Assembly (NCBI GenBank): GCA_945876185.1
Contig: CAMCMZ010000030.1
Coordinates: forward strand, 1 to 44,529
Reading direction: 5' to 3'
Origin: Candidatus Kuenenia stuttgartensis
GTDB lineage: Bacteria > Planctomycetota > UBA11346
Length of the DNA stretch: 44,529 nt
Shown: positions 7,832 through 15,649 of the stretch, one piece after another
Layout: each line of letters begins with the position of its first letter
How positions within the stretch are numbered: the first letter of the stretch is position 1
The notes under the pieces: model-generated
The model's input: the letters and a program-made list of their open reading frames with translations, nothing else
What the model was told of the DNA's origin: nothing
Database searches by the model: none
Made by a program: the position numbers and the translations under genes

Positions 7832-9568
7832 CTATTTCACTGGTCGCACCAGGCCATGGCGGGCGAGGAAGCGGTCGATCGGCGGCTGGGCTGCGACCGC
7901 GAGCTTGAGTTTCAATTTCGCTGCCAGCGGGCGGAGTCCGGTCGGGCTCAGGGTGGGGCTGTCGAAGACGGCGGCAGCGAAGCGGTGCTGCACGACAGCG
8001 TCGGGATCGGGCGTCAGGCTGCCGTCGGCCCAGCCTTCGAGGCGGGTGACCAGGGCTGAGAGGGCGATCGGGTCACGATCGACCTCGGCGGCACGCAGCA
8101 GGGCTTTCGCCAGTTCCGGGTCCGGTGAGCGCGCGGCGGCCTGGAGCCAGCGCTCGGATCGCGCCCGGGTGCCGGCCGCGAGATCACGCAGCACCACCGT
8201 GCGCAGGACGCCCGCCGGCACGCGACTTGACGCACCGCCGGGTTGCGGGCGCATGAGGTCCTCGACCGCCGTCTCGTTGGTCAGGCGCTGGAGCAGGCGT
8301 CCGGCCGCCGCATCGGCTGCGGCACGGTCGCACAGCTTCGCCGCCTCTTCCTGGGACAGGCGGATCAGGTCGAGCACCGGCGCGGGCAGCAGGGCGATGC
8401 GGTCGAGCACCTCGGCTGGTGCGACAGCCAGATCCGGGGGGCGGATCGTCGGCAGGTCGGTGGTGCCCCAACCGGAACCGGTGCCCGGTTTTCCGGGGTT
8501 GGGCCGATCCCAGTCGAGAATGATGTCGGTCGCGCCGCGGTCGCGCACGGGATCGCGTGAAATTGCGGCGAACCGCAGTTTGGCACCATCCGCAGCGAGG
8601 CCGATCAGGGCTGCTCCCGGGATCTGCTGCGCCGCAGGCGTTGGCATCTGGGCCAGGCCGGCACCACCGCAGCGGGCGGTGATCCAGCGCACGCCACCGG
8701 CGCTGATGACCTGATGGCGCGTCGCGTCGATGCCCATGGGTTCGGAAATGAATCCCGCCGCGCTGCCACCCAGGATGAGCGGCAGGCGCTGGCGATTGCA
8801 GAGGTCGATCAGGCCGCGCAGATCGGGGACGGTCAGGTTGGTCGAGGTCAGCGACAGATCCCAGCAGGAACCGAGATCCAGCGGTACGGTCCAGGGGGCA
8901 TTCAGACCGGCGAAGGCGCTCGGCAGGTCACTACCAGCGTGCAGAACCGGCAGGGCGATGACTCCCCAGCGTTCCACCACCGTGCGATCGTCATTGCCAT
9001 CTTCCTCCGGCAGTAGCACGGGCAGGTTCGCCGTCCAGCCGTCCACGGCTACCTGCGAACGCCAACCGGATCCCAGGGCGACCACGGCCTCGATCGTGCC
9101 GCCGAGTGCGACCCCGAGCCGGTCGAGGGCGCCCTGGTCCGGCCAGGCTTCCGGCCCGGCGAAGGCGAGGCGCGCGACGCCGATACCCTGGCGGCGCAGG
9201 CCAAGAAAGTCCGGGATCGTGCCAGTAGGTGCACGCTTCCAGGGTCCATCGATGCGGAACGGTCCGGGCAGTTGTCGGGTCGAAGGAATCCCCATGGCCA
9301 GGACCGGGCAGTTCCTGCCGTTGATCGCGATCGAGGCGGTGGACCGGGCGGTGAATCGTGCGCCGGTGCCATCGATGAGGACGATCGTCGGATTGGCTGG
9401 CGCAGGGTTTGCCAATGCGATCTTCACCACCAGGCCGCCGGCGCGGTCGAGTTCCAGCCACGGGCCCGCGACGATTTCCACCGTTGCCGTCGGGGAAACC
9501 GGCTCGCTTGCCGTCAGGAACGACAAGGCCGTGGCGAACAGCCACAGGCCCGCACAGGGCAGGTGCAT
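7832..9568 (-). CDS. Probable exported protein of unknown function
   Basis: I do not recognise this protein. From the ATG at 9568 it is 578 residues and begins with a hydrophobic stretch (LPCAGLWLFATALSFLTAS) like a signal peptide. It contains Gly/Pro-rich beta-type sequence in the first two thirds and an Ala/Leu-rich helical last third with Asp/Glu/Arg pairs, suggestive of helical repeats. An in-frame ATG at 9658 would add 30 residues including three arginines that could serve as the signal-peptide n-region. Neither start has a clear ribosome site, so the start is unsettled. The similarly exported gene upstream (9882-11012) may belong with it. Confidence 0.6.
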   Translation of the reverse strand: MHLPCAGLWLFATALSFLTASEPVSPTATVEIVAGPWLELDRAGGLVVKIALANPAPANPTIVLIDGTGARFTARSTASIAINGRNCPVLAMGIPSTRQLPGPFRIDGPWKRAPTGTIPDFLGLRRQGIGVARLAFAGPEAWPDQGALDRLGVALGGTIEAVVALGSGWRSQVAVDGWTANLPVLLPEEDGNDDRTVVERWGVIALPVLHAGSDLPSAFAGLNAPWTVPLDLGSCWDLSLTSTNLTVPDLRGLIDLCNRQRLPLILGGSAAGFISEPMGIDATRHQVISAGGVRWITARCGGAGLAQMPTPAAQQIPGAALIGLAADGAKLRFAAISRDPVRDRGATDIILDWDRPNPGKPGTGSGWGTTDLPTIRPPDLAVAPAEVLDRIALLPAPVLDLIRLSQEEAAKLCDRAAADAAAGRLLQRLTNETAVEDLMRPQPGGASSRVPAGVLRTVVLRDLAAGTRARSERWLQAAARSPDPELAKALLRAAEVDRDPIALSALVTRLEGWADGSLTPDPDAVVQHRFAAAVFDSPTLSPTGLRPLAAKLKLKLAVAAQPPIDRFLARHGLVRPVK

Positions 9569-9881
9569 GATCCGGAAAGGTTGCGTCCGTCGTGCCGGAT
9601 CGTCGCTGAACCAAAAAACCGCAATTGCACCCCACCTGCTGCGTTGGTCGTCAGTCATTGGGCGCTGCCCAACTCCTTCCTCCCGCCTTGCATCTGGGGC
9701 GCACTTGCGATTTTTTCACGAACAATCTGGGGCAGGGAAGATGGGATCTGCCCGAATTCGGGGCTGGAGGCCATGGCGATCGCCTCACCCATTTGGTGAT
9801 CGAGAAGTTTCCACCACGTCATTTCCCCGCAACGGTTTGCAAATGAAGGCGAGGGTTCATTGCGATGTTTTAACTGAACGT
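9569..9881. other. Intergenic stretch, no gene seen
   Basis: About 310 bp separates two minus-strand genes (220 bp if the downstream gene starts at 9658). It is less GC-rich near 9840-9890. I see no RNA gene, clear terminator or convincing promoter pair in it. Confidence 0.4.
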
Positions 9882-11012
9882 CTATTGTCCGCGCACCGGT
9901 GCGGCCGGTTCCTTGGGCGCAGCATCCTTGGCAGGAGCATCTTTCGGCAGTGGCGGGGTCAGATTCATGCGCTCCAGGGCGCGCGCCGCCTCGGCGTCGA
10001 TCTCAGCGCGGCGGCGGGATTCGACCTGGGCCGGGGTCTCGGCCGCCGGCGGCAGATCCAGCACCTCGAACACCTGCTTCGCCACCCGGTTGCGGTTGAG
10101 GCGCGCCTGGATGTCTTCGCGCACGAACGCCAGGGTGACGCCCTGGGCGGATTCGCTCGCGGTGATCCGGGTCCAGCCCAGGATCCAGGTCAAACTGGCG
10201 CTGGCGGTGCTGCCTGTGGGCGAACCAGGGGCGGGGGTGGCGACGAGAGCAGCGGCCGTCTCGATCTGGGGCATGCCCCAGCGCTTGAGGAAGCTGTCAC
10301 GCGCCGATTCCAAGCTGAGCCCCGGGGCGACCAGGATCGCCTCGCCGAGTTCCTCGCCATGGAAGAGCAGGGTCAGGTTGTCGCTGGCCACGACCCGGGT
10401 TGTCGGGCCGTTGGTCTCGGCCTTGGCATTCGCCAACGGCGTCCCCTTGCCGGTGACGGTGGCCAGCTTGCTGCCCCAGGAATGGCCGGCGATGCCGTCG
10501 ATCTCGGCGGGCAGGGGGCTCTGCTGGTTGCCGATCGCCAGATTCTTGGCGACCTGCACAATGCCGAACTCGGCAAACTGGTTGCCTTGCAGCCAGGTCA
10601 GCAGCAGGGGGGGCAGCGGCACGTCGCCGGTGCGGCGCGGCAGCAGGACGACCACCACGTTGACCAGGGTTGGCCGCTCGCGCTCGCTCGGGTTCGCCTT
10701 CGGGCGCGAGGTTTCGCTGACCACCGGCTTGCCGATCAGGCGCCATTGCCCTTCACCAGAAGAGAACGCGTTGATCACCGCCGCCGCGATGTCGACGCCG
10801 TCGATCTGGCGGGCCGAGGTGGTGAACTCCAGACGCAGGACCTGGTTGAGTGCGATGTTCCGGCTGGATAGCTGCGGATTGACGAAGGTCGCCTGTTTCG
10901 GCTCGGTCTTGGCATGATCGATGACGATCGCATCACCCGCCCGGACCGATCCGGCCGAAACGGCGAGACAGGCCAGGAGGGCAGTCGGAATGAGCACGGG
11001 AAGGTGGCGCAT
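9882..11012 (-). CDS. Exported protein of unknown function
   Basis: This 376-residue protein starts with a clear signal peptide (basic n-region MRH, hydrophobic core, cleavage near SVRAG at about 25). The mature part is beta-rich to about residue 300, with a Val-rich strand near residue 117. It ends in a charged helix (about 310-350) and a Pro/Ala/Lys tail typical of an extended C-terminus. A segment around residues 100-150 (PLPPLLLTWLQG) loosely recalls the Ig-like repeats of BatD-type aerotolerance proteins, but this is too weak for a name. The ATG at 11012 is the only plausible start. Its minus-strand neighbour downstream is also probably exported. Confidence 0.6.
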   Translation of the reverse strand: MRHLPVLIPTALLACLAVSAGSVRAGDAIVIDHAKTEPKQATFVNPQLSSRNIALNQVLRLEFTTSARQIDGVDIAAAVINAFSSGEGQWRLIGKPVVSETSRPKANPSERERPTLVNVVVVLLPRRTGDVPLPPLLLTWLQGNQFAEFGIVQVAKNLAIGNQQSPLPAEIDGIAGHSWGSKLATVTGKGTPLANAKAETNGPTTRVVASDNLTLLFHGEELGEAILVAPGLSLESARDSFLKRWGMPQIETAAALVATPAPGSPTGSTASASLTWILGWTRITASESAQGVTLAFVREDIQARLNRNRVAKQVFEVLDLPPAAETPAQVESRRRAEIDAEAARALERMNLTPPLPKDAPAKDAAPKEPAAPVRGQ

Positions 11013-11104
11013 GGTCCCTTATCTACCGATGCGGCCGGCGGCGCCACCATTGCCCAGCAGGCAGCCGCGGTCGCCGTAACGGGCGGTGTGCGTCTGGCGG
11101 GTGA

Positions 11105-11410
11105 TCAGGGACGCACCGTGAAGCCAGCGGCAGTCCGATCGAGCAGCCGAGCCAGGTCCAGGTCCTTTGCGGTGATCCGGTCGCCGGCGTCGTGGGTGGT
11201 CAGCCGCACGCTGACGCGGTCATAGACGTTGGTCCACTCAGGGTGGTGGTCGAGCCGGTTGATCGTGATCGCTGCCGCCTGCATGAAGCGGATGGCGTCT
11301 GCGAAGGACGCAAACCGGAATTCGCGTACCAGGCGATCCTGAACGCGGGACCAGGCGCCAGCGCCGGCGAGGAAGGCGTCAACTTCCTCGCTGGCGAGCG
11401 CCGGTGTCAT
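11105..11410 (-). CDS. phhB: Pterin-4a-carbinolamine dehydratase
   Basis: The enzyme dehydrates 4a-hydroxy-tetrahydropterin, recycling the cofactor of aromatic amino-acid hydroxylases; some relatives act in molybdopterin metabolism. The 101-residue protein carries the family signature NRLDHHPEWTNVYDRV with His55 and His56, followed by THDAGDRIT with the third catalytic His73, and the closing helix DLDLARLLD. No aromatic hydroxylase gene is in the window. Its ATG overlaps the stop of the upstream BlaI-type regulator gene by 4 bp, so the two are almost certainly one transcript. Confidence 0.94.
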   Translation of the reverse strand: MTPALASEEVDAFLAGAGAWSRVQDRLVREFRFASFADAIRFMQAAAITINRLDHHPEWTNVYDRVSVRLTTHDAGDRITAKDLDLARLLDRTAAGFTVRP

Positions 11411-11778
11411 CCCGGGGAGACCAGGCAGAGATTGATCGCTTGTCGCCGTGGGGCCGAGATGCCTTCGTCCTGGGCGAGGTAGCGCAGCATGGTGTCGACG
11501 TCGTCAGCGAAGAGTTCGCTGCGAACGTGGCGCAGCATCGACATCTTGTAGGTCTGCTCGTCGATCAGCGGTTCGAAGATGTGGGCCCGGCCCTGCGGCC
11601 GCTGCGACAGGATCTTGCGGCGCGATAAATTGCGCATCACGGTCAGCACCGTGGTGTAGGCCAGCGGCCGGGTGCCGAGCTTCGCATTGAGGGCGGAGTG
11701 CACATCGTGCACGGTGCTCGGACCGTGCTTCCAGAGGTGGTGCATCACGCGGACTTGGAGGGGGCCGATGAGATCCAT
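11407..11778 (-). CDS. BlaI/MecI-family transcriptional repressor
   Basis: This 123-residue protein is a winged-helix repressor of the BlaI/MecI/CopY type: GPLQVRVMHHLWKHGPSTVHDVHSAL, then the recognition-helix region LAYTTVLTVMRNLSRRKIL, the wing QRPQGRAHIFEPLI, and a C-terminal dimerisation helix pair. BlaI proteins are usually paired with a BlaR1 sensor protease, which is absent here. Instead it is coupled by a 4-bp overlap to the pterin dehydratase gene. The start at 11778 is where homology begins; the longer frame upstream to 12105 is low-complexity and rejected. Likely targets are its own promoter and possibly the divergent chaperone operon (inference). Confidence 0.85.
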   Translation of the reverse strand: MDLIGPLQVRVMHHLWKHGPSTVHDVHSALNAKLGTRPLAYTTVLTVMRNLSRRKILSQRPQGRAHIFEPLIDEQTYKMSMLRHVRSELFADDVDTMLRYLAQDEGISAPRRQAINLCLVSPG

Positions 11779-12085
11779 GCGGGGCTGCCTGGGGGTTTGG
11801 CGCTGGGAAGGAGGTGGGCCGGGATTGCCCCCTTTTGTAGCACCGCCCGTCCCACCGTGGTGCAGGAAATGGAGGAGATTCCACGCCCGGCTTGGCCAGC
11901 CGGGACAGACTCTGAATCGCTGCACCGCCCGGGGCACCTCAAGAGTCGGCCTTCCTGGGAGCGCCGGCGTCTCGCCGGCCGGCAAAGCAGTATCCGAAGG
12001 ATTCCACCAACCGATTTTTGAGGCAGTCTGGCACCGCCGAGCGCGGATATTGATTTGCTGCAATGATTGGCACGGTTGCGCCCCC
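11779..12085. other. Divergent intergenic region between BlaI-type gene and chaperone operon
   Basis: 307 bp between divergent start codons, so it must hold both promoters. I could not pick a convincing -35/-10 pair. It contains the GC hairpin listed separately at 11963-11979 and a less GC-rich stretch at 11990-12070 just upstream of the plus-strand start. Confidence 0.5.
11963..11979. repeat. REP-like perfect GC hairpin
   Basis: GCCGGCG, the 3-nt loop TCT, then CGCCGGC form a perfect 7-bp stem. Its composition and context (GGGAGC just before) resemble the short dispersed palindromes found between genes in many PVC genomes. Only one copy of this type is seen in the window. It is not followed by a T tract. 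Confidence 0.45.
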
Positions 12086-14512
12086 ATGACCGATCCAAGC
12101 GCCATCGTGGCCGCGGCCGAACGCGCCCTGGCAGAGGGCCGGATCGACGAGGCGCGCCGGCTCGCGGCCGCGCTGAAATCGGCTCACGATCCTGCGGTCA
12201 AGCGGATCATTGTCCGCCTGCGCGACCTGGATCTACGCAAGCACTTGCGCCAGAACCGCTTCGAGGACTTCCGGCGGGAAGCCGGCAGCGCTCAGGCCCT
12301 GCGCCTGGTGGTTGCCCGAAGCCAAGGACCTGCGGCGATTACCGCGCTCGCCCAGGTCGTTCCGGCGGCGGACGCAGGCTCTTCGGATCCGCAAGGGCGC
12401 CTGGCTGCCGCCATCGCCAACCCCGACCTGCGGGCTGGATTGGCCATCCTCCGCCGGCTGCCCGGTCTGGCCGGGGTGGCGGAAGGCTGGATGGCGGTGC
12501 TGCGCGGCGACCTCACCCGCGCCGAGGCGGCCTTCACCGCCGTGCTGACGGCGTCGGGAGTCGGGCCAGCCGTGGCTTTGCGCGCCCGCGCCGGGCTCGC
12601 GATCTGCCTGGCTCGCGCCGATCGGGTCGCCGAGGCGAAAACCCACTGGGATGCGTTGGCTCCGCTGCCCCAAACCCTGTACCCGGCGGCTTCGGCCTTC
12701 GCCCGATCCCTCACCCGCACCCGAGTTGGTTGGGACGTGGCCGGTCTGCGACGACTGCTGGTCCAGGGGACCTGGGATGAGGTGAAGAACGCGGCCCAGG
12801 CCTGTCCCCCTGACCAGCCCCGCATCCGGGGCTGGTTGCACCTGCGGCTGGGGGATTTGCGCTGGCTGGCCGGGGGTGAGCAGGGCGATCAGCGCAGTCT
12901 GACCGATTGGGCCCAGGCGGCGAAGGATGCACCGGAACTTCGGGCTGATGTGCTGAAACGCACCTTCCTGGTGCAGTTGCGTTCCGGTCCCGGCGGTGGT
13001 CGGGCAGAGCTGATCGCCCTTCAGCGTGAGTTGGAGACCCGCTTCGGGCCGGAAATCTCCCGGCGTGGCATCGCCCTGCTCACCGCTGGGCTGCCCAACC
13101 AGGCGAGCGAGAGTCTCAACCTGCCGTGCGGCCCCAAGGACCCGGTCGAATTCGCGCGCCTGCATTTCCAGCGCCTGGCGCAGCGGCGAGCATCCTACGA
13201 GGATTTCTCTTTCGGATACCGGCCAAAGTCGGGGAATTCGCAGGCCGGGGACAAACTCATCAAGCGGTTGGATCCGCTCTACGAAGACGACCCCGTCTAT
13301 CGCAGCGACCGTCGCCGCTTGCGCGACAGCCTGGGTCTTTTCGCCGACCTGCGTAAGGACATCTGCGCTGAAATCGAACGCGATCCCACCACCGCCGAGG
13401 AACTGCTGCCCATGTTCCTGCGCGCCGTGCGCAGCGGTCGCGTGATCAAAGCCAAGACGCTGATCCCGCTCATCGAGCGCATCCACCGCAGTCTGGGTCG
13501 CTGCGACTACGACCTGCTGGTCCTGCATGCTCTGTATTCAGGTGGCGATGTTTCCGTGAAAATGGCCTTGGCGGAACGGCTCGACGGCCCGATGCGCAAG
13601 GTATTCCGTTTCGAAATCGGACTCGACCAGAACTTCGATCCCAGCGTGACGGGTATCGACGAGGCCGCCGATCGGCAGATCATCAAGCTCTACCAGCACA
13701 TCCGGACCATGAGTAAAAAATCAGCCCGGGCCGTGGTGAAGATCCTGGTCTCCCGTCCTGATCGTCTGCATGTGCTGTTGACGCACCATCGGGGCGGCAT
13801 GGGTGCATCGCTGATCCCGTTCTGCCGCGCCTGGAGCGACCTCGCCCCCAAGGACTGGCGTCCCTGGTTCCATCTCGGCCTCGATGCGGCCGAGTACGAG
13901 GATCATCCTGATCAAGCGGCAAGCCTGTTGCGTCGGGCGCGCAAACTCATGCAGGATGAACCCGAGGTCGCCACGGTCGATCGCCTGCTTGAGCGCATTT
14001 CTGCGCATCAGGACGCATTCGGGCACGCGTTTGCCGAGGATGGGGACGAAGACGACGACGTTGATGATGACATGGATGGCATGGATGGCATGAATGGCGA
14101 AGACGACCCCCACAGCGGGCACGAGGGCTCGTTCTCCTCTCCGTTCTCGCCGCACCCGCATCAGGCCGCCCGCGGGAAAGGCACCCAGCCCGGGCCGATT
14201 CCTGCGGCCCCGGCATTACCTGAAGATCTGCTGGAATACCTGGGACCGGCTATGGTCAGGGCCATGTCCGAAGTGGTAAGCAGCATCGAGCGGAAGCAGG
14301 TGCCGGCGCTCATCAAACTGCTCAACCTGTACGTGCTTTTCCGAGAAGATCGCAACGCCGCCGTGCGCGAAGTATGGAGCCTGTCCAACCCCGATCGCAG
14401 GACCTGCCGCGATCTGGCGGAGCGATTCCGCTTGGCGTTGGTTCCGCATGACCCTGGTGCCGCGGATGAATTTAGCCGTATCGCCAAGCTGCTGGAGTCG
14501 CTCCTGCCATGA
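12086..14512 (+). CDS. Helical (TPR-like) repeat protein of the Hsp70 operon
   Basis: This 808-residue protein has no signal peptide or TM segment. The first 640 residues are Ala/Leu/Arg-rich helical pairs of TPR type (for example AERALAEGRIDEARRLAAALK near the start and AWSDLAPKDWRPWFHLGLDAAEYEDHPDQAASLLRRARKLM before residue 640). An Asp-rich linker with short Met-Asp-Gly repeats (about 650-670) and a His/Pro stretch follow, then a final helical domain (about 710-808). Start at 12086 (MTDPSAIV) is where the helical sequence begins. Its stop overlaps the next ATG by 4 bp, making it the first gene of a coupled operon with J-like, GrpE-like and Hsp70 proteins. It may be a client adaptor or scaffold (inference). 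Confidence 0.75.
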   Translation: MTDPSAIVAAAERALAEGRIDEARRLAAALKSAHDPAVKRIIVRLRDLDLRKHLRQNRFEDFRREAGSAQALRLVVARSQGPAAITALAQVVPAADAGSSDPQGRLAAAIANPDLRAGLAILRRLPGLAGVAEGWMAVLRGDLTRAEAAFTAVLTASGVGPAVALRARAGLAICLARADRVAEAKTHWDALAPLPQTLYPAASAFARSLTRTRVGWDVAGLRRLLVQGTWDEVKNAAQACPPDQPRIRGWLHLRLGDLRWLAGGEQGDQRSLTDWAQAAKDAPELRADVLKRTFLVQLRSGPGGGRAELIALQRELETRFGPEISRRGIALLTAGLPNQASESLNLPCGPKDPVEFARLHFQRLAQRRASYEDFSFGYRPKSGNSQAGDKLIKRLDPLYEDDPVYRSDRRRLRDSLGLFADLRKDICAEIERDPTTAEELLPMFLRAVRSGRVIKAKTLIPLIERIHRSLGRCDYDLLVLHALYSGGDVSVKMALAERLDGPMRKVFRFEIGLDQNFDPSVTGIDEAADRQIIKLYQHIRTMSKKSARAVVKILVSRPDRLHVLLTHHRGGMGASLIPFCRAWSDLAPKDWRPWFHLGLDAAEYEDHPDQAASLLRRARKLMQDEPEVATVDRLLERISAHQDAFGHAFAEDGDEDDDVDDDMDGMDGMNGEDDPHSGHEGSFSSPFSPHPHQAARGKGTQPGPIPAAPALPEDLLEYLGPAMVRAMSEVVSSIERKQVPALIKLLNLYVLFREDRNAAVREVWSLSNPDRRTCRDLAERFRLALVPHDPGAADEFSRIAKLLESLLP

Positions 14513-14811
14513 AAAGCCCTGATCCTTATGCCGTGCTGGGCCTGACCGGGGACGCCGACGAGGCCGCGATCCGTGCGGCCTTCCACGAACGCGTTCGTCA
14601 GGGCACGGCGGATGCGGCGGTGAATGCGGCGTACGGTTCCATCCGCGACCAGGCCGGTCGCGATCGGGTACGGTGGGGCACCGTCACCGGCCTGATCGCT
14701 GCGGCGCCGGCCTTGGATCCGGTCAAGGTCGCGGATGACGCGGAACTGGCCGCCCTGGTGCGCGAACTCGCCTTTTTGTCCGACTGGGAACTTGGAGCCA
14801 CTGATGCCTGA
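14509..14811 (+). CDS. J-domain-like protein lacking the HPD motif
   Basis: This 100-residue protein opens with a recognisable J-domain: DPYAVLGLTGDADEAAIRAAF (helix I, turn, helix II; residues 5-25) and AVNAAYGSIRDQAGRDRVRW (helix III; 37-56), matching the usual pattern of DYYxxLGxxxxAxxxxIxxAY followed by INxAYxxLxDxxxRxxYD. The connecting loop, where HPD should stimulate Hsp70 ATPase, is shortened and reads HERVRQGTAD with no HPD. Residues 57-100 form a further helical tail. It overlaps the TPR gene by 4 bp and the GrpE-like gene by 8 bp. It may tether or inhibit rather than stimulate the Hsp70 (inference). Confidence 0.78.
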   Translation: MKSPDPYAVLGLTGDADEAAIRAAFHERVRQGTADAAVNAAYGSIRDQAGRDRVRWGTVTGLIAAAPALDPVKVADDAELAALVRELAFLSDWELGATDA

Positions 14812-15553
14812 CGCGAACGAACCAGGTGACCTGACCGCCGACCAGGATCCAGAGCTGGAAAATCCCAGGGAACCCATCGAACCGGAAGCGGACCCCGTTG
14901 GCGCAGATCCTCTCGCCGACGATCCCGCCTTCGCCGCCTGGCCAGAGGACCTGCGCCAGGCTTGGGCCACGTCGGCTCTGCCCAGCTTGGAGGATCTGCT
15001 CGCCGGTCAGGAACGCCTCGCGGCCGAGGTCCGGCGGCAGAACCAGGAATTGCGCCGTCTCGCCACCGCCGTCGCCACGCCGGCTTTGCCGCCCGCGCCC
15101 GCCGGAGCCGAGGAGATCGCCGCGACCTTGCGCGAGGTGCGGGCCCAGGCCGAGGCCCAGGCGCGCAGCCTCGCCGGTCTGCTGATCAGTGTCGCCGATG
15201 CCACTGCCCGGCACGCGGATGCGCTCAGTGCTGCGGCGGAAAAGGCCTTGGCGGCCCTGCCGGAGCGTACCTGGCTTGGTCGGCCCCTGACCTGGCGCGA
15301 AACCCAGGAACGCACCTGGCGCACCCAGATCGAGGGCGCGACCATCGTGCGCGACAAGGCCTGGCAAGCGCTGGCCGATCTGGGCTGCATCCGTCTGGCG
15401 CCCGCCGCCGGTTCACCATTCGATCCCGCCTGCCAGCGCTGCGTCGAATCGGTTGCCGGCCCCGCCGGCCAGATCGTGCGCCTGGTTCGCGACGGCTGGC
15501 GGCGCGGCGAGGCGGTGCTGCGCCCGGCCGAGGTCGCGGTCGGCCGCGCCTGA
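14804..15553 (+). CDS. GrpE-like nucleotide exchange factor, divergent
   Basis: This 249-residue protein has an acidic N-terminus (1-55), a predicted long helix/coiled coil (about 65-145) and a C-terminal segment that aligns with the GrpE beta domain: FDPACQRCV where GrpE has FDPxxHEAV, then GQIVRLVRDGWRRGEAVLRPAEVAV where GrpE has the VxxxxxxGYxxxxRVLRPAxVxV ending. The middle has a WLGRPLTWRETQERTW stretch not seen in ordinary GrpE. The conserved His is replaced by a CxxC (CQRC) pair. It starts inside the J-like gene (8-bp overlap); the Hsp70 gene follows 96 bp later. It presumably serves that Hsp70 as exchange factor. Confidence 0.75.
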   Translation: MPDANEPGDLTADQDPELENPREPIEPEADPVGADPLADDPAFAAWPEDLRQAWATSALPSLEDLLAGQERLAAEVRRQNQELRRLATAVATPALPPAPAGAEEIAATLREVRAQAEAQARSLAGLLISVADATARHADALSAAAEKALAALPERTWLGRPLTWRETQERTWRTQIEGATIVRDKAWQALADLGCIRLAPAAGSPFDPACQRCVESVAGPAGQIVRLVRDGWRRGEAVLRPAEVAVGRA

Positions 15554-15649
15554 TTCTGCTTTCGACCTTTCCGGCCGGTTCCTGCTTCTCGTCCCCATCT
15601 CCCCCAGCCCCTGCTCCTCTCACCATTTCGCCCATTCCCAGGAAATCCC

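Noticed and set aside
11779-12105. N-terminal extension of the BlaI-type regulator
   Set aside because: The upstream frame is Pro/Arg/Gly-rich, lacks family similarity and would place the winged helix in the middle of the protein.
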